This document shows, piece after piece, positions 36,232 to 45,993 of a stretch of DNA of 64,000 nt. The translations under genes were made by a program, and so were the position numbers. The DNA comes from Aureibacillus halotolerans. Lineage in GTDB: Bacteria > Bacillota > Bacilli > Bacillales > DSM-28697. Where the stretch lies: contig NZ_SNYJ01000002.1 of assembly GCF_004363045.1 (NCBI RefSeq), positions 248,001-312,000 on the forward strand, written 5' to 3'. Within the stretch, counting starts at the first letter, position 1. The number at the start of each line of letters is the position of its first letter. The notes under the pieces were generated by a model. That model searched no databases. It had not been told where the DNA came from and saw nothing but the letters and a program-made list of their open reading frames with translations.

Positions 36232-36513
36232 TTGAATAAGAAAATCGTATTTTCATCAGCTGTACTTGCATTTGGACTATTAGCAGGATGCTCATCCGGT
36301 GGAGAAGAGCCAGCAGGCGGCACTGACACTGAAGTACCAGCTGGAACAGATGAAACAACAGGTACTGACGACGCAGCAACAGATGAAACAACTGGTACAG
36401 ATGACGCAGCGACTGACGATGCGACAGATGATGCAGCAACAGATGACGCTTCTGATGATGCAGCAACAGAAGGTGCAGACGAAGCTACAGATTCTGATTC
36501 CTCTGGATCGTAA
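36232..36513 (+). CDS. Small acidic low-complexity lipoprotein
   Basis: 93 residues from TTG 36232, with AAGGAGG nine bases upstream. The lipoprotein signal ends LLAGCSSGG. The whole mature part is low-complexity Thr/Asp/Ala/Glu made of imperfect TTGTDDAATDE-type repeats, with no folded domain. It resembles the linker of the lipoproteins at 16.8-26.2 kb without the outer domain. It may act as a charged surface spacer. Repeat number could change by slippage. Confidence 0.75.
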   Translation: MNKKIVFSSAVLAFGLLAGCSSGGEEPAGGTDTEVPAGTDETTGTDDAATDETTGTDDAATDDATDDAATDDASDDAATEGADEATDSDSSGS

Positions 36514-36589
36514 CAACCGGAAACGATTGACAGACGTCAATTACGCTTAATCAAGATTTTCTCCCTCCCCCTGAACGAATATATTATAG

Positions 36590-36618
36590 GACTAGCCTTA
36601 TGGCTGGTCTTTTTTTTG
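36590..36618 (+). terminator. Terminator after the acidic lipoprotein
   Basis: GACTAGCC and GGCTGGTC pair with a 4-base loop and are followed by eight T. Confidence 0.88.
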
Positions 36619-36713
36619 CATGTTTGTCCTTACACGAAGAGCTGTGATGGATTTATGATACAATCAGTCAAAAGAATGAAGTCGATTTTAAAAGGTTGAA
36701 GGAGGACTTTGGA

Positions 36714-37430
36714 TTGAGCGCATTTAAAGTACTGGTGGCAGATGACGATCCAAATGTAGTGGAAATCATCCGTCTTTATTTTGATACACAAAATATTTCG
36801 CTTGTGACTGCAGAGAACGGTGCAGTTGCGCTTGAGATGGTAGAAACTCAACAGCCTGATGTCATTTTGTTGGATGTTATGATGCCAGTGATGGATGGCT
36901 ATGATGCATGCCGAGAAATTCGTAAAAAACATGATACACCCATTATCATGTTAACCGCAAAAAATGAAGAGTTCGATCGTGTTTTAGGCCTTGAACTTGG
37001 TGCTGATGATTATGTCACAAAGCCTTTCTCACCACGAGAACTTGTTGCACGGATCAAAGCGATCTTTCGACGGATGCAGCCAAGGCAAGTGGACAAGGCC
37101 GCAGAAGAGGTGATGCAGGAAATCCGTTTCCCGCAGCTCTCGATTTTTTTACATCGGCGAGAAGTCATTGCAGGTGGAGAGAAAATCACACTTCGTCCGA
37201 AGGAATTTGATCTGTTGACGTATTTAGCGAAATCACCTGGAAGTGTGTATACGCGTGAGCAGCTTTTAGAGCATGTGTGGGGCTATGATTTTCTTGGAGA
37301 TATTCGCACAGTAGATGTTCATGTGAAAAAGCTTCGTCAAAAATTACGTGTTCCACTCAAGGCAGATTGCATTCATACAGTGTGGGGCGTCGGCTACAAA
37401 TTTGAGGTGGAGAACGAATGGGGCACTTAA
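36714..37430 (+). CDS. OmpR/PhoB-family response regulator
   Basis: 238 residues from TTG 36714, with GAAGGAGG upstream. The receiver domain (1-120) has the acidic pair in VADDDPN, the phospho-acceptor Asp in ILLDVMMP, and the conserved Lys in DDYVTKPFSP. A winged-helix DNA-binding domain follows from about 140 (ITLRPKEFDLLTYLA, VWGYDFLGDIRTVDVHVKKL). Pairs with the histidine kinase whose start overlaps its end by 13 bases. Target genes unknown. Confidence 0.94.
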   Translation: MSAFKVLVADDDPNVVEIIRLYFDTQNISLVTAENGAVALEMVETQQPDVILLDVMMPVMDGYDACREIRKKHDTPIIMLTAKNEEFDRVLGLELGADDYVTKPFSPRELVARIKAIFRRMQPRQVDKAAEEVMQEIRFPQLSIFLHRREVIAGGEKITLRPKEFDLLTYLAKSPGSVYTREQLLEHVWGYDFLGDIRTVDVHVKKLRQKLRVPLKADCIHTVWGVGYKFEVENEWGT

Positions 37431-38851
37431 ACAAAAACCTTTTCCGCCGACTGTTGTTTGGGTATTTAATCGTCGTGCTTGCTGGATTAGGGGCTGTCGG
37501 TCTGTTTATGTCGTATACGATGAAAGACTATATGTACGATATGACGAAGGATGGCATGATGCGCAAAGCGAATAAGGTGAATTTGTCTATCCAAGATCTA
37601 AATCCTGGGGAAGCGATGAATAGTCGATTGGCTATGCTAGATGGCTCATTTGATACGAGAGTTTGGGTGTTTGGCAAAAATGGTGAGATCATCGCTACTT
37701 CAACGCCAAACGAGGTGTCGGTAGGCAAGTCTGTCAACCATAATATCGTAAGAGACGTCATGCAAGGACGTACACCGCCTGTGCAAGAGCTTGCGTTTGA
37801 TGGATTGAATGAGCCCATGCTTTCTGTTGTAGTACCGTGGGGGCAGGGGGATTCGATCTATGGGGGGATTGTCCTTCATTCACCGGTGAATGGGCTGAAT
37901 CAGACGATTGGGCATATTCGTGAGACGATTCTTTGGGCAGTGCTCATTGGTCTTGTCATTTCCACAGCGATGGTTAGCTATTTGTCATGGTCGATTTCAA
38001 GACCACTTCGTGAGATCGAACGTGTCGCAAATAAGATAGGCATTGGGGATTTTAGTGAAAAGATTGAAGTGCATTCTTCGGATGAAATTGGCGAGCTGGC
38101 TACGACAATCAATCAAATTTCGTCGCGTCTCGAAATGACTGAGGCAGAACGGAAGCGATTGGATCAAATTCGGTCGGATTTCCTTGCCAATGCGTCACAT
38201 GAGTTGCGTACTCCTCTCACCGCCCTGCAAGGGTTTTTAGAGGCACTCCAGGACGGCTTGATTTCGGAAGAGGGGCGTACAAAATACTATGATGTCATGT
38301 ATCACGAAACGCTTCATATGACGCGACTAGTTGATGATCTTATGGACCTCGTCAAGCTGGAAAATGACGATATTGCCTTCTCTATGCATGAAGTTCAGCT
38401 TGAGGCGTTGTTAAAACGACTTGCCTTTTCATTTGACAATGCCTTAAAAGAACGAGGCAATACGATTCAGTTAGAGATTGAGGCCAATTTACCACGAATC
38501 GAAGCGGATCAGGATCGACTTGAACAAATGCTCAATAACCTCATAAAAAACGCGAATAAATTTACGGAAGATGGAGCGATTACGGTGACTGCAAGTACTC
38601 GTGATCAGGACATGGTAATTGAAGTGAAGGACACTGGAGTTGGCATTTCGGATAAAGACAAGCCCCTCGTTTGGGAACGGTTTTTTAAAGTTGATCGTGG
38701 TCGTGAAAGACGTAATTTAGGCACAGGTTTAGGTTTATCGATTGTACGTGAGATTGTCCTGCGACACCATGGACAAATTGAACTACAAAGCGAAGAGTCT
38801 ATTGGCACTGTGTTTACGATTACGCTTCCTCTAACGCAACAAGCGTCATAA
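37418..38851 (+). CDS. Membrane sensor histidine kinase
   Basis: 477 residues. TM1 is at about 10-30, an extracytoplasmic sensor at 31-165, TM2 at about 168-188, then HAMP, HisKA with the H-box SHELRTPLTALQGF, and HATPase_c with the N-box NNLIKNANKF, G1 DTGVGIS and G2 GTGLGLSIV. It phosphorylates the regulator encoded just upstream. The sensed signal cannot be told from sequence. Confidence 0.94.
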   Translation: MGHLNKNLFRRLLFGYLIVVLAGLGAVGLFMSYTMKDYMYDMTKDGMMRKANKVNLSIQDLNPGEAMNSRLAMLDGSFDTRVWVFGKNGEIIATSTPNEVSVGKSVNHNIVRDVMQGRTPPVQELAFDGLNEPMLSVVVPWGQGDSIYGGIVLHSPVNGLNQTIGHIRETILWAVLIGLVISTAMVSYLSWSISRPLREIERVANKIGIGDFSEKIEVHSSDEIGELATTINQISSRLEMTEAERKRLDQIRSDFLANASHELRTPLTALQGFLEALQDGLISEEGRTKYYDVMYHETLHMTRLVDDLMDLVKLENDDIAFSMHEVQLEALLKRLAFSFDNALKERGNTIQLEIEANLPRIEADQDRLEQMLNNLIKNANKFTEDGAITVTASTRDQDMVIEVKDTGVGISDKDKPLVWERFFKVDRGRERRNLGTGLGLSIVREIVLRHHGQIELQSEESIGTVFTITLPLTQQAS

Positions 38852-38887
38852 AACGTGCTTGTTGCTCAAATTGAAAAGAGTTTAAAA

Positions 38888-38926
38888 GGGTGCCCTATGT
38901 CAGCGTTGCGACGATGGGGCACCCCT
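38888..38926. terminator. Bidirectional terminator between the two-component genes and the aminotransferase
   Basis: GGGTGCCC and GGGCACCC pair around a 20-base loop. T-rich or A-rich sequence on the two sides lets it serve both converging genes. Confidence 0.75.
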
Positions 38927-38933
38927 TAGCACG

Positions 38934-40100
38934 TTACCTATCTAAAGAGGCAAAATGTGTGACAAACGCTTCAAGTCGATCCAGCCCTGAGGCTAATGCT
39001 TCCATACTATAGGCAAAAGAAAGCCTTACGTACCCTTCACCATAGGTGGAAAACGCGTCTCCAGGAATGAGTGCAAGATTTTCTTTCTCAAGAAGCTGTA
39101 AGGCAAAATCTTCGCTTTTCAATCCGAATTTTTGAATGCCAACGAACACATAAAATCCACCTTCAGGTTGCACAAAATCGAGATCCATGGCGGTTAATCG
39201 CTGACAAACATAATCCGCTCGTTGTTGATAAACGCTTCTCATCTGGTCAGGTGCTCCGGCAGCTTCTGTCAGTGCCGCCAATGCAGCATGTTGGCTAATT
39301 GAAGAAGCGCAGGCGACATTGTATTGATGCACTTTAAGCATTTGCTTCGCCAACGGTTCAGGTGCGAGCAAAAAACCAATGCGCCAGCCAGTCATTGAAT
39401 GGCTCTTTGAAACTCCTTGTACGACAATCGTTTTTTCTTTCATTCGCGGTTCACTTGCGATCGATACATGATTGTTTTGAAAACAAAGGGCGGCGTAGAT
39501 TTCGTCTGCGAGCACGAACACATTTTTATCGTGAAGGAAGGCAGCGATCTTTTCGACATCGTCCTTCGACAAAATACGACCTGTAGGATTCGAAGGGTAC
39601 GGCAAGATAACGGCTTTTGTTGTCTCTGTAAAATGAGCTTCTAATTGGTCGACCGTAAGTAAGAAGTCGCTGTCTCGTGTATCGATAAATACGGGTGTTG
39701 CCCCACATAAACGAATAATCGGTTCATAGCCAGGGTAGACAGGGGCTGGCAAGATCACCTCATCGCCAGGCTGTAGAATTGTTCTAAGGGCGACATCAAT
39801 CGCTTGGCTGGCCCCTGTTGTCACAATGATCTCTGTGTTTTGGTCGTAACAAAGTCCATAAGATTGCATCGTCTCACTCACGGCTTTTCGCAATGACAAC
39901 ATACCAGCATTTGCTGTGTATGTTGTTTGGTTTTCTTCGATCGCCTTTACAGCCGCGGCTTTGGCAGCGTCAGGTGTGGGGAAATCAGGCTGACCGAGCG
40001 TCAGCTGTACTGCGTCAGGAAACCCTGCGACTAAGTTGAAAAACCTTCGTATGCCAGATATTTGTATTTCACGAACTGCTTCATTTAAGTCATTAAGCAT
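38934..40100 (-). CDS. patA: PLP-dependent class I/II aminotransferase, PatA-like
   Basis: 388 residues from ATG 40100 (RBS AAGGGGAT). Fold type I aminotransferase with substrate loop LGQPDFPTPD, YTANAGMLSLRKA, PLP-contact YPSNPTGR and Schiff-base lysine in VQGVSKSHSMTGWRIGF. Closest by eye to PatA, which in Bacillus makes N-acetyl-LL-diaminopimelate. dapH and dapL for the same acetylated branch lie at 58.4-60.4 kb in this window, supporting the assignment. Other aromatic or branched-chain aminotransferases cannot be excluded. Confidence 0.8.
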   Translation of the reverse strand: MLNDLNEAVREIQISGIRRFFNLVAGFPDAVQLTLGQPDFPTPDAAKAAAVKAIEENQTTYTANAGMLSLRKAVSETMQSYGLCYDQNTEIIVTTGASQAIDVALRTILQPGDEVILPAPVYPGYEPIIRLCGATPVFIDTRDSDFLLTVDQLEAHFTETTKAVILPYPSNPTGRILSKDDVEKIAAFLHDKNVFVLADEIYAALCFQNNHVSIASEPRMKEKTIVVQGVSKSHSMTGWRIGFLLAPEPLAKQMLKVHQYNVACASSISQHAALAALTEAAGAPDQMRSVYQQRADYVCQRLTAMDLDFVQPEGGFYVFVGIQKFGLKSEDFALQLLEKENLALIPGDAFSTYGEGYVRLSFAYSMEALASGLDRLEAFVTHFASLDR

Positions 40101-40212
40101 AGGGATCCCCTTTATAAGTGACGTCATGAATAACCGCCAATAATTTATATGGATTTAACTCTAACAGAATTCATTTAATCTGTTAAGGTTGCAAAGAGCT
40201 TAGTTGGCGTTC

Positions 40213-40241
40213 TTGCAGGGTGCAGGGCACTTTGCTACACT
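40213..40241 (+). promoter_or_regulatory. Promoter of the rpiR-type gene
   Basis: TTGCAG and TACACT with a 17-base spacer. The -10 is extended (TGCTACACT). Confidence 0.65.
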
Positions 40242-40309
40242 GTTCTTAACGTTGTTAAAAAGCGTCCTCTAATGACGAATGATGCTTATGTGAAGGAGCG
40301 AGAAAGCTA

Positions 40310-41170
40310 TTGACACTTGAAGCAGAGCACCAGCATACGTTGTTATCCATTCGCAGCCATATGCAGGCTTTTACAAAAACCGAAGTAAAGGTAGCCAAAT
40401 ACATTGTTGATTATGCGGAAACGATCATCTATTGCTCGGTGACTGAATTGGCTGAAAAAGCAGATGTTGGAGAAACGACCGTTCTCCGCTTTTGTAGGAA
40501 GCTAGGATATAGTGGATTTCAGGATTTTAAACTTTCGCTCGCTCAAGATCTCGTCAATCCCTCAAGTCAGCTCCATGATGATGTGACGATGACAGATGAT
40601 GTGTACACGATGACACAAAAGCTCATTGCAGGGCATAACCACAACCTTCAGGAAACGGGACAGCTGCTTGCCATAGACGCAGTTGAAGCGGCCATTACCG
40701 TGCTTCATCAGGCGCGAAAAATTGTGTTTTTTGGGGTTGGTGCCTCGGGATTGACGGCATTGGATGGCAGTCACCGTTTTCAGCGAATTGGAAAGGAATG
40801 CGATGCACAGCAGGACACCCATTTTCAAGCGATGGCAGCTGCCCGCTTAGGTACTGAAGACGTGGCAGTAGGGCTGTCAACATCAGGGAGCACGAAGGAT
40901 ACGGTTCGGCATTTAGAAATGGCTCGTGAAGCAGGGGCGAAATCAATTTGTATAACGAGCAATGCCAAATCACCGATTACAAAACAAGCGGATATAGAAT
41001 TGTTTATGACCGCTAAGGAAAGTCCGTTGCAAGGTAGTTCACTTTCTGGAAAAATTGCACAGCTTGCGGTGCTTGACTTGCTTGCTGTTGGTGTTTCCAT
41101 GCGAATGGAAGATGTGGCTGTAACGTCCCGAAGCAAAATGGCTAAAGCGGTTTCAGAGAAACTGTACTAA
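40310..41170 (+). CDS. MurR/RpiR-family regulator of the gluconate genes
   Basis: 286 residues starting at TTG with AAGGAG upstream. An N-terminal helix-turn-helix domain (about 1-80; SVTELAEKADVGETTVLRFC, then RKLGYSGFQDFK) is followed by a SIS sugar-phosphate-binding domain (about 125-260; VFFGVGASG, GLSTSGSTKDT). It lies directly upstream of gntZ and gntK in the same direction, so it probably responds to 6-phosphogluconate or a related sugar phosphate. That target is inferred from context. It replaces the GntR-type repressor of B. subtilis. Confidence 0.88.
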   Translation: MTLEAEHQHTLLSIRSHMQAFTKTEVKVAKYIVDYAETIIYCSVTELAEKADVGETTVLRFCRKLGYSGFQDFKLSLAQDLVNPSSQLHDDVTMTDDVYTMTQKLIAGHNHNLQETGQLLAIDAVEAAITVLHQARKIVFFGVGASGLTALDGSHRFQRIGKECDAQQDTHFQAMAAARLGTEDVAVGLSTSGSTKDTVRHLEMAREAGAKSICITSNAKSPITKQADIELFMTAKESPLQGSSLSGKIAQLAVLDLLAVGVSMRMEDVAVTSRSKMAKAVSEKLY

Positions 41171-41191
41171 GAGCTAAAACATTTGCGTCAG

Positions 41192-41220
41192 TTGCGCGGA
41201 CAGACGTCTCGTTATACAAT
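41192..41220 (+). promoter_or_regulatory. Promoter of gntZ
   Basis: TTGCGC and TACAAT are separated by 17 bases, 40 bases before the gntZ start. Confidence 0.65.
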
Positions 41221-41259
41221 ACTTAAGGATACACCTTGAAATGGAGAGGATGACGACAG

Positions 41260-42669
41260 ATGGCAAATCATGTAGGTGTCATAGGCCTAGCTGTAATGGG
41301 TAAGAATTTGGCATTGAACATTGAATCGAGAGGATTCGATGTTGCGGTTTTCAACCGTTCGTATGAGAAGACTGAAGCATTACTGAAGGAAGCTGCAGAC
41401 AAACAGCTGTCCGGATTTCAAAATCTCTCTGATTTTGTTGCTTCGTTAGAAAAACCACGCCGTATCATTATTATGGTGCAAGCAGGAGCAGCAACAGATG
41501 CGACCATTAAACAGTTAATTCCTTTGCTCGATAAAGGGGACATTATTGTTGATGGAGGCAATGCATATTTTGAAGACACGCGTCGCAGAAATGAACTGTT
41601 AGCAGGTCACGATCTTAACTTTATCGGAACTGGCGTATCAGGTGGTGAAGAAGGAGCATTAAAAGGGCCTTCAATTATGCCAGGTGGGCAAAAGGACGCC
41701 TATGAAATGATTGAGCCAATTTTAACAGCCATTTCAGCAAAGGTGAACGGCGATCCGTGCTCTACATATATTGGACCAGACGGAGCAGGGCATTATGTGA
41801 AGATGGTTCATAACGGAATTGAATATGGGGACATGCAGCTTATCTGTGAGTCGTACCATTTATTAAAGGATGTTTTGGGCTTTACAGCTACAGAGTTGGC
41901 CGAAACCTTTAAAGAATGGAACGCTGGTGAGCTCGATAGCTACTTAATTGAAATCACAGCGGACATTTTCACAAAAGTTGATCCTGAAACGAATCAACCA
42001 CTCGTTGACGTGATTCTTGACACAGCAGGTCAAAAAGGAACAGGCAAATGGACAAGTCAAAGTGCATTAGACCTTGGCGTTCCTCTTTCGATCATTACAG
42101 AATCAGTCTTTTCTCGCTTTATCTCAGCGATGAAAGCTGAGCGAGTGGCGGCGAGTGAAGTTCTCCAAGGGCCATCACCAGCGTCCCTTGAAGGTGACCG
42201 GAGTGAATGGGTTGAAGCGATTCGACGTGCATTGTATGCAAGCAAAATTTGCTCATATGCGCAAGGGTTTGCGCATATGAAAGCAGCTTCTGATGAATAT
42301 GGCTGGGACCTAAAGCTCGGCGACATTTCAATGATTTTCAGAGGCGGATGCATCATCCGTGCAGCCTTCCTTCAAAATATTAAAGATGCCTACGGTCGTA
42401 ATCCAGAACTGAAAAACTTGCTGCTTGACGAATACTTTAAAGGAATTATTGATGAGTATCAGGACGCTTGGCGTAAAGTGGTTGCTCTTGGCGTGACGAA
42501 AGGTGTACCTGTACCTGGTCTTGCGAATGCTCTTTCCTATTACGACAGCTATCGTTCTGCAGTTCTCCCTGCAAACCTTCTGCAGGCACAACGCGATTAC
42601 TTTGGCGCGCACACGTATCAGCGGACAGACAAAGAAGGCGTATTCCATACGGATTGGATGTCAATGTAA
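41260..42669 (+). CDS. gntZ: 6-phosphogluconate dehydrogenase, decarboxylating
   Basis: 469 residues. It oxidises 6-phosphogluconate to ribulose 5-phosphate and CO2. The N-terminal Rossmann motif is [12 protein letters not shown]. The substrate-binding signature region has [21 protein letters not shown] and the catalytic [14 protein letters not shown]. The C-terminal tail is characteristic ([13 protein letters not shown]). Length is normal. A terminator separates it from gntK. Confidence 0.95.
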   Translation: MANHVGVIGLAVMGKNLALNIESRGFDVAVFNRSYEKTEALLKEAADKQLSGFQNLSDFVASLEKPRRIIIMVQAGAATDATIKQLIPLLDKGDIIVDGGNAYFEDTRRRNELLAGHDLNFIGTGVSGGEEGALKGPSIMPGGQKDAYEMIEPILTAISAKVNGDPCSTYIGPDGAGHYVKMVHNGIEYGDMQLICESYHLLKDVLGFTATELAETFKEWNAGELDSYLIEITADIFTKVDPETNQPLVDVILDTAGQKGTGKWTSQSALDLGVPLSIITESVFSRFISAMKAERVAASEVLQGPSPASLEGDRSEWVEAIRRALYASKICSYAQGFAHMKAASDEYGWDLKLGDISMIFRGGCIIRAAFLQNIKDAYGRNPELKNLLLDEYFKGIIDEYQDAWRKVVALGVTKGVPVPGLANALSYYDSYRSAVLPANLLQAQRDYFGAHTYQRTDKEGVFHTDWMSM

Positions 42670-42702
42670 CGGTCGTTTGCCGACATAAGGTAATAGATGT
42701 AT

Positions 42703-42734
42703 AAAGTGAGGGTCAATATGCCCCTCACTTTTTT
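42703..42734 (+). terminator. Terminator between gntZ and gntK
   Basis: AAAGTGAGGG and CCCTCACTTT pair and are followed by TTT. It suggests attenuation of, or a separate promoter for, gntK. Confidence 0.88.
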
Positions 42735-42774
42735 GCTATGACAGAAAAAGAGTAAGGGAAGAGGCGAGGAAACG

Positions 42775-44250
42775 ATGTATATTATCGGAGTTGACATTGG
42801 AACAACGAGTACGAAGGCGGTATTGTTTGATAATGATGGCAATGCTTTGGCTAGAGAAGAAAAACAGTACCCATTATTAAGTCCGGTAAAGGGTAGCGCT
42901 GAACAGGATTCAGATGAAATTGCGGACGCATGTTTTCATTGTATAAGAGAATTAATTCGAAGCAGATCACTTAACGCCGATGTAATTGAAGCCATTTCAT
43001 TTAGTGCCGTTATGCATTCATTAGTCATTACAGATGCATCTGGAAAACCAAAGACGCCGCTCATTACGTGGGCAGATGAACGGTCTTCTGACAAGACGAA
43101 TCAATTAAAAGAGACTTATGGCCTTCGTTTCTATGAACGAACAGGCACTCCATTACATCCAATGTCACCGCTTGCTAAGCTAGCATGGATAACGGCTGGC
43201 AATGCCCCATGGGATCTGACAGCAGATGACCATGTCCTGTCCATCAAAGACTATGTCTTTTATCGGTTGTTTGGTACGTTTGTTACGGATGAATCCGTGG
43301 CTTCTTCTTCTGGTTTATATGATTTATACACGCGGACGTGGAATAAAGAAGCCCTTGATGCTGCGGGTGTGAAAGAGCATCAGTTGCCAACGATCATGGA
43401 AACAACAAGTGCGTTACGAGGTCTTGACACGGCCATTGCAAACGACCTAGGTGTCCATCCTGAGACACCGTTCGTTCTAGGTGCCAGCGATGGTGTTCTG
43501 GCGAATCTAGGAGCTGATGCTGACGTAGGGGATACGGTCGTCACGATCGGGACGAGTGGGGCTATACGGGCAATCGTTGCTTCCCCCGTAACGCATGAGC
43601 AAGGGCATACGTTTTGCTATCATCTGACAGCAGATGCATTTGTCATTGGTGGTGCAATCAACAACGGTGGGGTCGCATTACAATGGACAAAAGAACATTT
43701 GTTCAAAGAGGCGTATGAAGGACGGCCAGAAGCTGAGCGGGACGTTTGGTTTGAAGAACTTGCTAAACAAGCACCTATAGGTTGTGAGGGTCTGCTTTGC
43801 TTGCCCTATTTATACGGGGAACGAGCGCCATACTGGACAACAGGCGTCACAGGTGGGTTTGTTGGGATGTCTTCAAGGAATGAACAGCCACATTTTGCGC
43901 GTGCAGTATACGAAGGTGTGATGTATCAAATGAACTTGATGGCGCAAGACATTGCCGAAATGGTTCCAGAAAATAAACAGCTATTAGTAAACGGAGGGTT
44001 CGTGCGCTCATCCTTTTGGGTGCAGATGATGGCTGACATTTTGGAACGTGAAATTATTGTTCCAGAGCATCACGATGCGTCAAGCAAAGGAGCCGCTATG
44101 CTGGCGAGGAACGCATTGAACAAACCCCCATTTGAGAAAAAAAATGGGAAAATAACGAGCTATAAGCCAGACAAAGAACAGTCTGTTTTATATGAACAAG
44201 CGTTTACAAAGTATAAAAAATGGGCCAATGCAATGCTTGCGATGGAATAG
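42775..44250 (+). CDS. gntK: Gluconokinase (FGGY family)
   Basis: 491 residues. Sugar kinase of the FGGY fold, with the phosphate-1 motif GVDIGTTSTKAVLFD at the N-terminus, an adenosine-binding region GGFVRSSFWVQMMADIL, and SSKGAAMLA near the C-terminus. In the context of the neighbouring 6-phosphogluconate dehydrogenase it should phosphorylate gluconate. No gluconate permease (gntP) lies nearby, so uptake is encoded elsewhere. RBS is GAGG. Confidence 0.9.
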   Translation: MYIIGVDIGTTSTKAVLFDNDGNALAREEKQYPLLSPVKGSAEQDSDEIADACFHCIRELIRSRSLNADVIEAISFSAVMHSLVITDASGKPKTPLITWADERSSDKTNQLKETYGLRFYERTGTPLHPMSPLAKLAWITAGNAPWDLTADDHVLSIKDYVFYRLFGTFVTDESVASSSGLYDLYTRTWNKEALDAAGVKEHQLPTIMETTSALRGLDTAIANDLGVHPETPFVLGASDGVLANLGADADVGDTVVTIGTSGAIRAIVASPVTHEQGHTFCYHLTADAFVIGGAINNGGVALQWTKEHLFKEAYEGRPEAERDVWFEELAKQAPIGCEGLLCLPYLYGERAPYWTTGVTGGFVGMSSRNEQPHFARAVYEGVMYQMNLMAQDIAEMVPENKQLLVNGGFVRSSFWVQMMADILEREIIVPEHHDASSKGAAMLARNALNKPPFEKKNGKITSYKPDKEQSVLYEQAFTKYKKWANAMLAME

Positions 44251-44320
44251 CATTGCAATAGCAAAACAGCCTATGCAGTGATAAAATAAGTTGGTAAGAA
44301 GAGAGACTGGAGCTGATTTG

Positions 44321-45037
44321 ATGAACTGGAAGGTTGTGGCTGCCAGCGTCCTTATCTTTGTGTTGCTATATGTCCCAGGAGTGCAAGCGATACTTCGCAC
44401 TTGGAATACGATCGTCCACGAAAGCGGTCACGCACTCATGGCGGTCATCGTTGGTGGACAAGTATCGAGCATTCAACTGTTTGCCGATTTAACTGGCGTG
44501 ACAAGATCATGGACCTCCACGGGGTGGCCAATGATTGTTGTCTCTTTGTCCGGATACCTGACCTCTTCTGCCGTTCTTCTACTCTTTGCTTGGTTATGGC
44601 GTAAAAAAGCGTACAATGTGCTGCTTGGTATAGCAGGAGTTCTCGTTTTTGCGAATGGTGTTTTTTGGGTGCGTAATCCATATGGTCTTTTATGGATCAT
44701 CGGTTTCCTCGTCCTCGTAGGTCTGCTCTTTTGGAAAGGGAATAGGTCATGGTTGGCATTTACTAGTTTTGGTCTGACGTTAACGTTGCTTGTCGATTCT
44801 GTAAGAGCTGCGTTTGACATTTTTATTCTTAGTTTATTTCGTTCTGGATCTGCTGGGGATGCCTCCTTACTCGCCCAAACCACCTTTGTGCCTGCGCTCG
44901 TTTGGGGTTTGCTTTTTCTTATCATTAGCATATGGGCAGCTTGGCAAAGCATTCGTTTGCTTTTGCCTGCGTTTAAAGCGCAAAAGGAAATGGCGGCACC
45001 ACGTGTTGAAAAAAGACCGAGAGAAACAAGGGGATAA
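44321..45037 (+). CDS. M50B-like membrane metalloprotease homologue
   Basis: 238 residues from the ATG with GGAG eight bases upstream. A polytopic membrane protein with six or so helices and the zinc-binding motif HESGH after the first helix (IVHESGHALMAVIVGG), as in the Peptidase_M50B family. The partner Asp motif of true site-2 proteases is not evident. Substrate unknown. Confidence 0.8.
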   Translation: MNWKVVAASVLIFVLLYVPGVQAILRTWNTIVHESGHALMAVIVGGQVSSIQLFADLTGVTRSWTSTGWPMIVVSLSGYLTSSAVLLLFAWLWRKKAYNVLLGIAGVLVFANGVFWVRNPYGLLWIIGFLVLVGLLFWKGNRSWLAFTSFGLTLTLLVDSVRAAFDIFILSLFRSGSAGDASLLAQTTFVPALVWGLLFLIISIWAAWQSIRLLLPAFKAQKEMAAPRVEKRPRETRG

Positions 45038-45140
45038 CGCTTTCATAAAAGTGAGAAACACTTGCTTTTTTATCATGAAAACGGTAGCATTATGGTAGAA
45101 AGACAGAATTTGAAAATTAGGCAACGAGGTGGTGAAGTAC

Positions 45141-45800
45141 ATGGAAATGAATGGATTTATGGGCACCTTATACTCCATTTGTGAATGGATCATGCGTTTA
45201 GCCTATGTAAATCTTTTGTGGATTGGGTTCACTGTCCTTGGTCTCATTATATTTGGATTTGGTCCAGCGACCGCTGCGATGTTTGCTGTCAACCGGAAAT
45301 GGGTGCGTGGCGAGCCGGAAGTTGCTGTGTTTAAAACGTTTTGGAGTGAGTACAAGCGTGAATTTGTTCGCGCCAACATACTAGGTGTATTGCTTCTTTT
45401 AGTCGGGTTTATCCTCTGGGCCGATTTTCGGATCCTCAACACGCAGGATACTGGAAGCTGGGGAGTTTTCGTGCAATACTTTTTAATCGTAGGGACGTTC
45501 ATTTACGGCACGATGACAATGTTCTTTTTCCCAGTTTTTGTCCACTATGACCTGAAGCTGTTTCAGTACTTTAAACAAACATTGCTCATCGCCATTTCAC
45601 GCCCAGGTGAAATAATCATGATGATCGCAGGCGTCATGTTGATCGCTTTTATCATGCAGCAATTTCCTGGCTTGATATTATTTTTCTCAGGCAGTGGGTT
45701 GGCGTTTGTCGTCATGTGGTGTGCCAATCGAGCCTTCACGAAAATCGAGCTTAAAGCTGAGGCACTCCGTAACAAAGAACAAGAATCCCAATCGGCATAA
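45141..45800 (+). CDS. DUF624 (YesL-like) membrane protein
   Basis: 219 residues from ATG 45141 (GAGGTGGT upstream). Four to five helices and the family's pattern LLWIGFTVLGLIIFGFGPAT followed by AAMFAVNRKWVRGE. In other Bacillus, YesL proteins sit in carbohydrate uptake clusters. Here the neighbours are gluconate genes and an M50-like protein. Function unknown. Confidence 0.85.
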   Translation: MEMNGFMGTLYSICEWIMRLAYVNLLWIGFTVLGLIIFGFGPATAAMFAVNRKWVRGEPEVAVFKTFWSEYKREFVRANILGVLLLLVGFILWADFRILNTQDTGSWGVFVQYFLIVGTFIYGTMTMFFFPVFVHYDLKLFQYFKQTLLIAISRPGEIIMMIAGVMLIAFIMQQFPGLILFFSGSGLAFVVMWCANRAFTKIELKAEALRNKEQESQSA

Positions 45801-45816
45801 AAAGAATGAATACAAC

Positions 45817-45849
45817 GCAGTCCTCGAGCAATTGGAGGGCTGCTTTTTC
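45817..45849 (+). terminator. Terminator of the yesL-like gene
   Basis: GCAGTCCTC and GGAGGGCTGC pair (one G-T) and are followed by TTTTTC. Confidence 0.8.
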
Positions 45850-45957
45850 ATCTGTCGAGAACTTTTTATATTGAACTCATGTAGTGGTGGGTGAGTAGCT
45901 GGTCACGAAAACACAGGCGAGTACCATTATGTAAGCAAATAAGCCTTCTATAAAAAA

Positions 45958-45990
45958 GGGCATGGCTGAACCTCCACGCCCTTTTTACAT
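45958..45990 (-). terminator. Terminator of the Cys-rich gene
   Basis: On the minus strand GGGCGTGG and CCATGCCC pair, followed by TTTTTTAT. It may work in both directions. Confidence 0.78.
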
Positions 45991-45993
45991 AGA

